From: Arabidopsis thaliana | Taxonomy: Eukaryota > Streptophyta > Magnoliopsida > Brassicales > Brassicaceae | NCBI RefSeq assembly: GCF_000001735.4 | Contig: NC_003074.8 | Span: 1,674,101 to 1,738,100, forward strand | Length of the DNA: 64,000 nt | Direction: 5' to 3' | In this document: piece by piece, positions 1 to 11,161 of the stretch | Layout of the letters: each line of letters opens with the position of its first letter | How positions within the stretch are numbered: position 1 is the stretch's first letter | Program-made: the position numbers and the translations under genes | Notes under the pieces: model-generated | What the model was told of the DNA's origin: nothing | Databases searched by the model: none | The model's input: only the letters and a program-made list of their open reading frames with translations

Positions 1-465
1 TTGTACTTTTTGAGACAGAGACAAGCCATCTCTGCAAAGTACTCGGTAGGTTTGCCCGAAACTGGCAGGCAAATCCAAATTAGGGACTACTTTGTAATCC
101 GAGTAGTTGTACCATGGCCAAAGCTCTCGCTCCACATAAAACCCCTAAATTCAGGCACACGCACTAGTCAAGATTTACTCTTTATCCAGCTAACAAATTA
201 AGTTCAAATTCAATACGGTTACCTTATTCTCGATGAGCTGGCGCTTAAAGCGGCGCCATTGATTTTCATCTTCGTCATTAGAGAATTCATTTTTATATTC
301 AGAGGAATTGTACTCGAGACCTTCGAAGCTGTCCACATCCCATTCAGGGACTTTAAACCACGTCGGATGTTTTAGCTCCTCGTTAGGGTCAACGTACTCC
401 TCGCCGAGAGAGAAACTTAATTTGCTCTCAAAATTAAATAAAATTAAATAAAAATTGCTCTCTAA
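1..465 (-). CDS. Cystatin-related (cystatin/monellin superfamily) protein, partial
   Basis: Two coding segments lie on the minus strand: about 465-223 and 144-1, split by a 78-bp intron (donor at 222-221 reads GTAACC, acceptor ends at 145). The first segment encodes an acidic stretch followed by WRRFKRQLIENK. The second continues in phase with GFYVERELWPWYNYSDYK and YRVLCRDGLSLSQK. An acidic leader followed by a basic RRFKRQ block and an aromatic GFYV segment fits the Arabidopsis cystatin-related family, known mainly from sequence. No ATG precedes the first segment in frame, so a further 5' exon or intron is needed, and the 3' part lies outside the window. The frame is intact across both segments. 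I recall At3g05685 as a cystatin/monellin protein at this place. Biochemical function is unknown. Confidence 0.5.
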
Positions 466-2480
466 ATTTATTTATTTTGATCCTTTCAGTTTAATTTAAT
501 ATAAAATATATATAAATACAAGAAAAATTCAAAAATTATTTATTTTTAGCTGAACAAATCGTTATTCACTTTAAAATACGAGTAGCAAAGAATAGCAAAA
601 TAAAAGTGAAAAAATTACACAATATTTCTAATGTTCAAATATCACACCGTAAAATTGCTCTATATAAAATTAACGATCATCATCAGTCTAGGTCGGTGTT
701 CCATAGATTGGAGATATGGGTGTTGATTCCTTAGTTCTCATGATGAGTTTGAACTTCGAGTTTGTTTCTAGCAGCTGTACAAATTTGGTACTCATCAGTT
801 TTAGCCATAATGATAGTACAATCAATATATATATCTAACATGCTTATTTATGTATTTTCTGTCTCTCTCACCATATATTCTAGTTACAGGAGTATATCAA
901 GTCATGGTACAGGTCTAGATTCTCTTAACTTGATTACTAAACATTAGTTACGGGAATCACAATATTGATTACTAATTAATTAAGGTCATATGGATTGTTT
1001 TAATTTGATTTATTAGTTTTTATGTTCTATATTTCAGGAATTTTACAATGAATGATGACGATGAACCACGAAGACCGATAGGTGGAAGACACCAAAAACC
1101 CAAGCTACCAAATCTGGCCAATGAATCAAAACGGGCTAAGAATCGGGCTGCTAGTCAAGGTCAACAACCAGTTCAACAAGAACTAGTCGAACAAGGACCA
1201 ATGAGTTTAGTACTGGTATTTATACGAAATTCACCAATCAACTATTTACAAAACAATAAGTCTAGCACTCGGTTTTAGATTTTTGTTTTCATTTGATAAT
1301 TCAACCCAGCTGGAATTTCATAATATTTTCAGACAATACTACCAACACAAAACCAAAATTGACCAAAGTCCAACCAAGATGAATTATCAGAATCGATTGA
1401 TATCCCCTATATAAATTGATAATCATTCTATAAAATAAACTTTATCCTCAAGTGTTATTAACAAAATTGTCATGCTGATGTGTCGTTATCATAGTGACTT
1501 TTTACCCATTTAAATAATTGCCCAAATTTTACTAGACTATATACAGATTTTGTCATTAGTATTATACAAACATATAACACAAAAATTAAAAACGCAATCA
1601 TAACCATAATACTACATCTATAATATAAAAACAAATTCAAAAACATATAATCCTGTATATAGAGTGTCAATATCTTCTTCATCTACAATAATACAAAACT
1701 TCACAAATATATATTACAGAAAAATTGTTTTCACCCTACGAAAAATATATAAAACAGTATTACTAATACTCTAAGCGAATTATTTTATAATATTATATTA
1801 TTTATCCAAGCTATAAATATCAAAAAAAAATCATGATCATTTTACAGTAAAAACATAGTAATAGAATATGAATATTTTCTTTCATATTTGCTAATATATT
1901 ATTAATCATATCATGGATATCACATATAGCTATCTAAAACTTAAAGATATTATAGATTTTGGCCACTACAATAGATTATATACCTAATCCAATGTTAAAT
2001 TTATTTAATATTTATTCTTAAACAAAAGTAAATGCAGTTTCAAGTATAATCTTATTATATTATAGAGTGCTAAATATTTTACGTTTTTATTTTTTTTTAC
2101 TCTAAATATTTTACGTTTTTTGTAGCCATTTCCGCATTTATTTTTCACTACAGATTTACTTGGGAAAAAACCGCCATCTATTTATAATTTAGACGTTTAA
2201 TACATGTAACATTAACTGCGGTTAAAAGCTAACCATGGTTGTTTAGGATATATATAATATATCGTTTCACATGTTGACAAATGGAATGTCTTAGTTGAGT
2301 GGTTGAACGTTGCTCGATTTTTTTTCGATCTCGGATCGATAGCTAGATTGATCAACCATTAGATTTGGAACAGAATTTTTTTTACTCTGTCTTTGCTGTA
2401 TAAGTCCTGGATAATAAGCAAATAATAACATAAATTCGACCAAATATACAAAAACACAGGTCTTAAATATGTTACATAAA
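466..2480. other. AT-rich intergenic region
   Basis: This stretch is very AT-rich, with runs of ATATAT and short open frames under 80 codons. None shows recognisable protein similarity. The piece from 2480 to 2821 is probably the 3' UTR and terminator side of NF-YA2. I see no RNA gene or clear transposon end here. Confidence 0.5.
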
Positions 2481-2706
2481 CCACATAACTTAAAAGTTGT
2501 TACAGTTGTTTGAGAAACACACAAAGCCAGAGAGAGCTACAAAATCAGATAACAGAGTTTTCTTAAAACACACACTACTAGTTGGAACAAGTGGGTTTAG
2601 TGACCAAACACATCATTGTTCTTCACCAGTTTTAACTACTTTTACACTGAAGATAAATATATCAAAGCTTTTTTCACCTCACGGCGAAGTTACCTTAATA
2701 GAGAAT

Positions 2707-2727
2707 GAGCCAAAGATGATTTGCCTG
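2707..2727 (-). promoter_or_regulatory. miR169 target site in the NF-YA2 3' UTR
   Basis: The plus strand here reads GAGCCAAAGATGATTTGCCTG, which resembles mature miR169 (CAGCCAAGGAUGACUUGCCGR), so the minus-strand NF-YA2 mRNA is complementary to it. Differences are at the two outer positions, one G:U-type change at miRNA position 8 and one mismatch at position 14. The site lies about 95 bases past the stop codon. Cleavage of NF-YA mRNAs by miR169 is established for this family. The site match is seen in the sequence; its use is taken from that knowledge. Confidence 0.85.
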
Positions 2728-2821
2728 TTCACAGCCAAAGCGGATTGGCAAAAAGGAAAATCCTTTATACCAAGGCAAGAGTTCTTTATCTCTCTCCGTT
2801 TGACTGTGAAACGGTAAAGGA

Positions 2822-4224
2822 TCAGGTTTTGAAATTGCAGCAGCCATTATCCATTGCTGCTGCTGCTGCTATCCACTTGCTAGGCATTACCATGCCACCA
2901 AGAGAATGAACGGGAGAACTTAGGAAGTAGTTCATGCTAGTAACTTCTGATCCCGACACATTTAATCCGTTCGATAAGTTCATGGTCCCGTTTTCCGGAT
3001 GAACAACTTCAGAATTCTGAGAGTTACTTTGCTGAGGCTTAGGCTGAGACTGAATCTGCATACTTCCATCACCTTTCTTTGCATTGGTTCCGCTATTTTC
3101 CAAGTTCTGACTTTTAGTGTTCAAGAATCTCCCACCGGATCCTCTAGGACGCCGCAATGCATGGAGATGGCGCGAATGATGCATATATGGCTGCAACATA
3201 CATAACAAAAGCAAACACACTAATTCAGTAATAAAATCTCATTTGCACAAAAGTATCAAACTAGTTTCTATATGTTACCTTGCGGCATCTACTACTCAAT
3301 TTCTTCTGATCAAGAACAGCAGCAGCCTTTGCGCGGGATTGGCGTCTCCTTATGATTCCATGGTATTGCTTTGAGTTCACATAGATGGTACTATCTTCCG
3401 TTTCCATGTTTAGAGGAAGCATTACCCTGCTCTGAGATCCATAGGCTGAAACAACTCCATAGTATTGTTGTTCTCCATAGGGATACTTTGTATAGATCTA
3501 AATGACCAAAGTAAACAGCCAACAAACACTAAATACTCAGAAACAAATTAAAGGAAACTCATGATAGGCTTATTCATTATATGTTTTTCAATGCGGAAAA
3601 GTTTTTACCGGTGGCTGAGAAAATCCAAGTTCCAAGCAAGGTGATTGCATTGAGAAAGTAGCTCCATGAGGCTTTGGCACAAGTCTTGGACTCTTTACAT
3701 CACCTAATACATACATAGTGAAAATTATTCCAAATCAGATCACAAACGCATTCTTAGATTCACAATTACCTACAGAACAAATAACATTTTTACAATCCAG
3801 AATTTGAACCATAAAGATATCTTTTTAAACATCTTTATATCTTGTAGAATCTTAGATTCTCTTTTCGGACAATTTAGCTCAGTTCTGTTCACTCTCAGTC
3901 ATACCTATAAATAACTAGTAAAACATGTACTAGCACTTTCCAAAAAAAGCCACTTTTGACAAATTCAGAAATTTTCACTAGAACCATCTATTTGAGGGCA
4001 AAAGAAGTTAAGAGTTTACCAAGTGAGAAAGCTAAGTGCGTTGCAGAGTTGCTCTGTTTATCCACACGTTGTCCTGTCTCTCCGACAGATCCGACCTTAA
4101 CTCCGGCGAATGAGTCAGAATCGCCGGCGAGACTCTCCGGAGCCAACGGCTGAGATCCAAAAGCAGTCCACCAAGAAGTCTGTGGAGCAGAGAAGAGACC
4201 TTCTCTCACAGTTTGCATAGCCAT
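2822..4224 (-). CDS. NF-YA2: Nuclear transcription factor Y subunit A-2
   Basis: This is the CCAAT-binding subunit of the trimeric NF-Y factor, which acts in the nucleus. Four coding exons (4224-4020, 3703-3609, 3497-3279, 3190-2822) encode 295 residues. The NF-YA core spans about residues 136-199. It holds the NF-YB/C-binding part ([19 protein letters not shown]) and, after a short linker, the DNA-binding part ([20 protein letters not shown]) with its conserved His and Arg residues. The exon 3/4 junction falls between the two parts. The start is the ATG at 4224, which opens MAMQTVREG. The flanking N- and C-terminal regions are low-complexity and rich in Ser, Gln and Asn. The transcript has a leader intron upstream and a miR169 site in the 3' UTR, so it is under post-transcriptional control. 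Splice sites are all GT-AG and the frame is unbroken. Confidence 0.95.
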
Positions 4225-4900
4225 CTCCAAATTCCAATTACAAAAAGTGAAAAATAGATAGTGCCTAGAAGAATAAGAAAGATATGTTCCTGTGGAAGAT
4301 AACAAAAAAAAAAAAGTCAACAAAGTAATAATAAGAGTTGGATGTGAAATCTTTGTCAAATTTCAAACCCAATTTAGAAAACTTGTAAGAAAGAAAGGAA
4401 AGAACTTTGGGATTGGGTATTACGCAAAACCACACGAATGACAAAACCCATATGTGAATCATCATCAAGAGACAGACTTGTTGTCTAAAGTAAGAAAAAA
4501 AGATTGTGTGAAACGAGAAGATAAGACGCAAGAACTGAAATCTTTTTCACAGACTAGAGATCCCCAATAGCAAACAAACTCCAAAAAGAAGTAAAATAAA
4601 ATCCCAAATGTTGGTCAAAATCAAACACACGAAAACCTATGTGAATCTAAAAGAATAAAGCAAAGAAAAAAAGAGAAAGAGGTTGAGTAAAACTTACACA
4701 GATGGAGTGATAGAGTAGAGAGTAGAGAAGAGCTTCAGATTCCTAGGAAGAGGCAGAGAAAAGCCCAATTGTTAGGAAGCCATCTCGGTTCCAAAACAAG
4801 AAACAGAGATTCATTCACACACATTAGTATTTAGTAGGGAGAGAGAGAAAGAGAAGAGAGAGACGTACTAATATATGAATTACAAATGTAGATGACAACT
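4225..4900 (-). promoter_or_regulatory. NF-YA2 5' leader with leader intron, short uORF and GA-rich start region
   Basis: Upstream of the NF-YA2 ATG the minus strand shows a consensus acceptor ending at 4290 and a donor (GTAAGT) at 4697, implying a leader intron at 4290-4697. The distal leader holds a three-codon uORF (ATG GCT TCC TAA) at 4783-4772. A GA-rich tract at 4836-4864 (CT-rich on the transcribed strand) lies near the likely transcription start. Splice sites and the uORF are visible; their effect is inferred. Long, intron-containing leaders are common for plant NF-YA genes. Confidence 0.55.
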
Positions 4901-7613
4901 ATAGCTTTATCAACCAATCACCTTCAACTTTTATGCTGCTCTGTTTTTTTTTTTAATTTTCTACTTTATTTGGAGTTGGAGATATAAATGTAAAACAACT
5001 AAAAATAATTGGTCTGGTTTTTAACTATAGCGTTGGCTTGACGTGCTTTGTTTTAAAAAGCTACAATGATCCCACTTAAATCCATTTTTATTTCATTTTT
5101 GATTTTTGATATTTTTCCACTAGGTAAGAGTAGTGCTTGGCTTGTCAATTGCATCGTTTATTATTATGATTGTGGTCCTTGTAAGCTTTTAAATTAAAAA
5201 TGTGCATATACGTCATATGGAAAAAGGATCACCACTCAAAAATAATAAAATAATTAAAACTAAAATAAAGTAACAATCTGACATCTTCAACAATGACATG
5301 CCAATATTTGCTATTATAAGCTCGTGACTTATTCCCTACCAAAACATTATATAAAGTCTGCCAGAATCAACCTTTGTATAATTCTGTAAATAGACCAAAC
5401 ATATTTTCGCAATAGCATTTCCACTTGTTGAGGATGTTATTCTTAACTAGGTTTTCAAATGTTTTTCACACATTTGTCCTTTTGTTTCCTCTTTTGTTAT
5501 GTTTCTTTAAATAGTTCTAGTTATTTTGTGAACCCGACCGTACACGTGTTTATGATTGAAATTAGACAACTAATAGTTAAGCTCTATAGATATCATTCCG
5601 GAGACATTATAATACATGTTATATATTTGTAAGAGATTGCTTTTGCTTTTAGTGTTGGACTTGATTATTATGGATTAGCTTCCTTTACCTAATTTAAGAA
5701 TTTGGTTTATATTAGATGTTGAATTGAACTTAACTGAATTAAATCTAAGAGAAATAAAATAAGGTTAAATTGAAAAATAGAATATTGGTTTACGGGCTTG
5801 ACAAAGAAAAAAAAAGGGTTTACGTTAGTGCTTGCTTTTGTTTATACGTCGTGCACTGGTGCTTAAGCATATCCCACTAGCAGCTTTTCTTTCATCCGAA
5901 ACACAATAATTAATTGAATTATGCACTATAGTACAGTAGTACGTACACTATCTTCTAACAAAAATATCTACTTTCACTGACATATAGAAAGCTCAGTTCT
6001 AGTCTTAGTTTATTGCTTTATCGTAAATATATATCTAAAGCACAATCTTTTTATGGATTTGTGATCAACGATTTTAATGTAGTTGGCAAAAGAACAACAT
6101 AATTAAATAGCTTATTTTCAAATAATGTAGGGAATATAGCTAGACTGCAAAATGCGAATCATAAGACTCAAAGCAAAACTAGAAATGTTTTATGGTGAAG
6201 ATATGAATTTGTAGTCATCGATCGATATAGTACTTTTCATGAATGTACGTTTTGCTAAACACTTTATCAATAAATAAAAAGTATGTTTTGGTCTAAAGCA
6301 TTAAAGAGATATCAAAGCATGTTATATATCAACATTAAAAGGTCAACCTGCCACCAAAGGTAGATGAGGATGCAAGATGATAGTCAACGTACGATGGGTA
6401 GATCTATTGTTTTGTAATTGATTGATGTTGAGCTACATTCCACAATCAAAATATTTCTACAGATGAAGAACTTTCAAAATTGGTTTACTACTGTATATTG
6501 GTATATATAATATACATATTCGATCTACTCATTTTTTAGTCTTTTTCAAAGATTTCTACATGTAAAATGGTTTTCATATTAGTTGTAGATTTTAACTACG
6601 ATGAATAATTATTATTTACTAAGAATAAAAATTGTCAGTCTGATTCGTCTCCTCTAGACACGTATAGATAACAATACTAAAGCTGCTCTGTGGGATGAAA
6701 TTAGTTTTGACACTAATTAACCATAAACCTAATTACAACCTTATTATATAAAAGAAGATTAACAACACTAAGATATATAAAATAACCCATTAGCTTTCTT
6801 AAAGAGATTTTGCTTTTCTTCTGAAAATATATATAAAAAAACAGTCGCTATAGATATTGTTCATCTTATTCTCCTATGCGATTAATATGTAAGTCACTCA
6901 TTGGCTCCACTTGTTCATAAGCTTCCAAAAAACACGATTACTGACTAATCACCAACTATATTTTTCTATGTTCTTAAGAAAATTGACAACCCAACTTTTG
7001 AATATGCACGAAATAACAAAGTATTAAAATGAAGTAGAGCTACATATGCATTCCACTTGAATACATGAACTAAGGACACTCAAGTGGAAGTCGAGTGTGT
7101 ACGTTTATGGTATTAAAGGAATTAAAGAACCTTTGCTTACGACAGTAAAGGAATTAAAGAACATTTGCTTTTAGCTATGTCACTTCCTTTCCTCAATGTT
7201 CGATTGGATCGTTGGCAAACATAAAATTTCTTTTAACACACAAAAAAGCATAATCATCAAGTGTGTCAAGTTTGGTCGAAAAATTACAACCGCTGAGAAG
7301 AAAGAACTATACAGTTTTATTTTTCTTTCAAAAAAAGGCTGCATTTAGATAACTTCAATAACTCATTTACGTGTTTAGATTATTGCTTATCACACTCACT
7401 GACTTATCTATCATACTCGTTTCTTTAGGTTATTCAGATCTTAGCCTAAAGCCCAATACAATCTACATCTTACTTTGTACATTGCAAAACTTGATAATTC
7501 GATTTTAGTTGGATCCGAACATGGGTCCATTCTACATCTTACTAAATAATTGACTTTGGGCTACCAAAGAGATCGGCCCATTAAAGAATCTAAAACCTAA
7601 GAACGGCGAAAAT
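4901..7613. other. Long AT-rich intergenic region
   Basis: This is 2.7 kb with no open frame above 60 codons and no recognisable gene. The only structure I noticed is a short direct repeat at 7114-7139 and 7146-7170. The first part is probably the NF-YA2 promoter (minus direction). Confidence 0.5.
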
Positions 7614-7630
7614 GTGGAGTTTAGCAAAAA

Positions 7631-7683
7631 GTCCCACATCGGTAATAAGAAACAAGAGAAGCTCCGGGAACAGGGTATAAATA
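7631..7683 (+). promoter_or_regulatory. U-snRNA promoter: USE and TATA box
   Basis: The plant upstream sequence element RTCCCACATCG is perfect at 7631-7641 (GTCCCACATCG). A TATA box (TATAAATA) sits at 7676-7683. The gap of 34 bp between them is the Pol II-type spacing known for plant snRNA genes, rather than the shorter Pol III-type spacing of U6. The RNA start falls about 30 bp after the TATA box. Confidence 0.9.
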
Positions 7684-7706
7684 AGAGAGTCATGACTTTG
7701 AGCAAA

Positions 7707-7871
7707 TCACTTACCTGGACGGGGTCAACTCGCGATCAAGAAGACGAGTGGCCTAGGCTAGTGACTCCCATTGCACATACCGGGAGGGTGCTATGCTTAA
7801 GGTCTTCCCTAGAGGAAGAGCCTACGTCATTATTTGTGGCAGCGGGGGTTTGCGTTCGCGCAGCCCCTACC
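7707..7871 (+). ncRNA. U1 spliceosomal snRNA (variant)
   Basis: The RNA starts with the 5' splice-site pairing segment ACTTACCTGG (7709-7718). Stem-loop I carries the U1-70K loop GATCAAGAAG, closed by a matching ACTCG/CGAGT stem. Stem-loop II has the U1A loop ATTGCAC (7772 region) with a CTCCC/GGGAG stem. A last hairpin, GGGG...TTTGCGTTCGCGCAG...CCCC, ends near 7870. The Sm-type site at 7832-7839 reads ATTTGTGG, where the usual U run is interrupted by G. Promoter elements are correct. Stems are kept by pairing although their sequence differs from the copies I remember, which suggests a working or recently working gene. A 3'-box-like AGTGTCTAA follows at about 7881. Start and end are placed to within a few bases. 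Confidence 0.85.
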
Positions 7872-8331
7872 ATATCTTTTCAGTGTCTAAGTTTTTCGAT
7901 AATCACAATCAGTAAATGGTGTAATTTTGTCTCGTTGTTGATTAGTTTGGGGATACCCCAGCTTAACGACTAACGAGCTTCAGAAACTATAATAAAGCTA
8001 TAAATCTGATTGCAGAAGAATGTGCCTCTACAAAATCTGAAGCCGTTTCCATGACAAATTTTCAACATATATGGTCATTCTTATCCTAGTAAACAACTGG
8101 AAACGAATAATTGAACGCGAATACGTGAAATACATACATTTTTGTTTTTTTTCTCATGACCTACAAGCAATTGGGGCGTTAACCGCAGAAGCTAATGTGT
8201 TCTTAGGTTACACTCATTCATAATCTCTCTCCTTTATTTGCTCCCCACAAACAATAATTTCGTACTTTGTCCTGCTGAGACAGAACATGGAGTTTCCTCA
8301 TTGCTGACAAGTTACCAGAAGCGATACTCCA

Positions 8332-10223
8332 TTATAAGCTGTCATCAAGAATCGTAGAGCTCAATAGCTCTCGAACAAACTCACTGCGTTTCAACTTCTG
8401 CTTGTGATCCTCAGCTGAAAGAGAAGTTTTTTTCGCATTCCTATCATCCACAAAACCTTCATCAGTGATCCATACATGTCCTATATGGGTATAAGAACTC
8501 AACTTGATCAAAGAGTTTCAGTTTGGCTCATAAATCCCAAGTGTGCCCAAAAGTAAAACATTGAAGCAAATGTTCCAATGGAAAGTTATAGACCAAACAC
8601 TTAAAATAACCTAGAATCATCTAGGTTCAATCAGTCTTGAAATACCAGATTTTTACTAACAAGAGGTTAGGCAAAGTAAAATGATTGAGAAGAAGTAAGC
8701 ATACTGTTCGGGTAAACACTGAATAGTTGTTTTCTTGACAGGACCCGTTTCTGCAGATATGCATGACTCCGTGGTGAAGAACCCATCAGCAATAGGAGAA
8801 ATGAACGACGATAACAATGGGTCAGCAGCTACATTGGATGATGAGGAAGACGATACTATACACGAAGATCCTCCAAAGAGGCTCTGAAAGTTTCCATCAG
8901 GAAACTCTCTCCTTAAGATCGATAATGTGGAATATGACCCGCCTCTTCTTGGTTTTCTCTTGCGGTGCATGTAATATTTTGTCAAGAACACAACTTAATA
9001 ACAGACTATAGAAACACTGATAGAAAAGATTGATTGTTATATATGACTTGGGAGAAAGAAAAAAAGGATATCTTGAAAATATTAGCGTGCTGAAGGGTTA
9101 TATGAGCAACCATGTCAACACCCACCCTAACCGCACAAACTGGACATACCTGCAATAACAATGTTCACTAGATTAAACGCTAAGTTTTCATAGAATCCAA
9201 ACAAAATCCCCCAAATATCAGATGCAATAGATACAGCTGATCCTACTATTCCTTCGTGAATCGGCTATAAACATGCTATTATTCTCAGTTTTCTTTGTCA
9301 TATCATCCAAGTAACAACAGAGGAGGAACCAACACCGCTCAGTCTAAACTTTTGAGAATCATGTGATGAATCAGAAATGTATAAACGCATCTTTATGCTT
9401 CAAATGGTTGTTTTAAAAAAGAAATAAGAAAGTTACCCCATTTTTGGCTTCCATAGGATGATCTTCATCTATGTGGCAGCAGAGAGAGACAATATCAAAA
9501 TAGTCAGAACAGAAAGGGCAAGCAAACTCTTCCCTGAACTCTTCTTCTCCATCTATCTCTTCAAACCCTAAGAATGTATCTGCAATCCCAAAAACACATC
9601 AACCAAATATTTATACAGCAAAGCTATAAGAAAACAAAGAGAGTAATCAGATATACTAAACCCCTACTCTACCTCTGAGGTTACAGTATATGAAACATAT
9701 TCTCCTCTTCTGAGGAGAACAATATCTTCACTTTCTCATGTTCATAAACACTGAGCATAGTAGCATCACAGGAGTAATTAAAATGCTAACAAAGACTGCA
9801 ACTTTGGATAATTTTCATCCATTTTCTCAGGAATCGAGCAAAACCAGAATCAAACCATATTTCATCAGTCAATAAAAATCAATTACAAAAGCCCCCTTTC
9901 CTTCATTTTTGCTAGTATCAAGCAAAGCCTAAGGCGATGAAAAAATGACAAAATACGAAATCTTTCAAAACAAGATCGAAGATTTCTCATATATTTCTTA
10001 ATCTTCAAAACAGAGATTCTAAATCGGAAAGAAAACACAAGTCTATCACCTAAACTACCTTCGCCCATCAATTTTCAGACGAAAAAAAAGATCAGATAAC
10101 AATCATTTAGAACAGAGGGAGAAAAAATTCATATCATTTAAACTAACCAGATCGTGATGGAAAAGCTAGCTGGTATCTCCTCGTAGCTGAAGCGAGACGA
10201 TCACTCCATGAATCGGAATCCAT
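8332..10223 (-). CDS. DI19-3: Di19-family zinc-finger protein (drought-responsive)
   Basis: Five coding exons (10223-10148, 9579-9437, 9149-9072, 8970-8705, 8440-8332) give 223 residues. The Di19 zinc-binding region covers residues about 44-99, with two Cys2His2-like units: CPFCSDYFDIVSLCCHIDEDH and, over the exon 2/3 junction, CPVCAVRVGVDMVAHITLQH. It is followed by a basic MHRKRKPRR nuclear-localisation-type block and a Ser-rich C-terminal Di19 domain ending in a FVRELLSSTILDD segment. Di19 proteins are nuclear, bind DNA and respond to drought or calcium-dependent kinases. The intron between exons 3 and 4 (9071-8971) starts ATATCCTT and ends AC, so it is a U12-type AT-AC intron; without it the protein cannot be joined in frame. 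The promoter is shared head to head with SYP43. I recall At3g05700 as Di19-3. Confidence 0.93.
8971..9071 (-). other. U12-type AT-AC intron in DI19-3
   Basis: On the minus strand the intron opens with ATATCCTTTTT, matching the U12 donor consensus RTATCCTTT. It closes with TTAC directly before the ATGCACCGC exon. A branch-site-like TTCTTGAC lies about 11 bases before the end, close to the consensus TTCCTTRAY. There is no GT or AG at the required joints. The length is 101 bases. The donor and acceptor are forced by the conserved protein frame (NIFK joined to MHRKRK). Confidence 0.9.
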
Positions 10224-10683
10224 TATTGACAAAACCCGGAAAACAAAAGTCGAAAGTTTTGTACTTTTTTCCTTAACAAATAAAACGTTTTGAAGAAAAT
10301 GAATCTGTATACGAAAGTAAATGATTCTGATTACTGTCTGAAGAAATCCAACGAAAATGGTAAAGACAGATTATGAAGACCACGATTCTGGGTCGGTTTA
10401 TTAACAAAGTTTTGTCTTTCTTTTTTTCTTCTTCTCCTCGTTTTAATTAATTTTGGATAGAGAGTGAGAGACAGAGGAGACAAGTTCTATAAATTATTTC
10501 TTTAAATTTATGTTTTTTATCTAAAAGAAATTAAAACGTTTGCTTTCAGTGATGAATCAAATATTTCGCGGAAAAATAGAAAAACAAGAAAGTGTTGGGC
10601 CACTCTATAAACTCTTTTTGTAAAGTCTACGAAAATGCATGCCGTTTTTATTATTTTACCCGACGTATAATTGCATTCAGAAA

Positions 10684-10732
10684 CATGACGTTTCCAAATA
10701 AAACGTCATGCTGTTGTCTTTTAGACACGTGG
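10684..10732. promoter_or_regulatory. Inverted TGACG pair and G-box/ABRE between DI19-3 and SYP43
   Basis: CATGACGTTT (10684-10693) and AAACGTCATG (10701-10710) form a perfect 10-bp inverted repeat around a 7-bp spacer, giving two TGACG bZIP half-sites. An ACACGTGGC (ABRE/G-box) follows at 10725-10732. The block lies in the 939-bp head-to-head region between DI19-3 and SYP43, about 460 bp from each start codon. Motifs are seen; use by bZIP factors is inferred. Confidence 0.5.
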
Positions 10733-11161
10733 CGTGTTTTCAGTGGTTTTATTTATAAGATTTCGCAGTTAAAGATGCACGCAATAGCAGGAGATTTTTA
10801 GCCCCGTTCTTATGTTTTTTCTGACTTGTGACTTTTTTTTTTTTTTTTTTTTTTGTGTCAACTGTTTATTTATTTATCGATTGGATGTTTTAATTAATTT
10901 TCGAAATTATAGTTAAATTTCCAATTTGTGAATCTGGGCGCTGTTTTTCTCCGTCGGAGAATTTGATCCCGCCGGAGATCGGCCGGTTTCCGCAGTCGCA
11001 TTCGTTTCTTTCGCGCGATTTTCGATGCTTTGTCTATGATGAAACCGCGATCCTGTTTAGATCTATAGCTTTCGATCGGAAGGGAAGCTAAAATCCATCT
11101 AGACGCCGAGATCTTGGTTAGCTATCACTGAGATTCTTATAGGGTTTATATTTGAGCTGTT

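Noticed and set aside
1048-1278. 76-codon plus-strand frame opening MNDDDEPRRPIGGRHQ, preceded by an acceptor-like TTTCAG
   Set aside because: It loosely suggests the start of a retroelement gag, but no further element sequence, LTR or second exon is seen, so I cannot support a gene or transposon.
2497-2909. Plus-strand frames over the NF-YA2 3' end
   Set aside because: They lie antisense to the NF-YA2 3' UTR and last exon, including the miR169 site, and resemble nothing.
7614-7973. 119-codon plus-strand open frame
   Set aside because: It overlaps the U1 snRNA promoter and RNA, whose structure and USE/TATA elements explain the sequence. The peptide has no family likeness.
10838-10853. Long T run near 10838, as a possible retroposed poly(A) tail
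   Set aside because: No gene-like or SINE-like sequence and no target-site duplication is seen beside it; simple homopolymer is enough.
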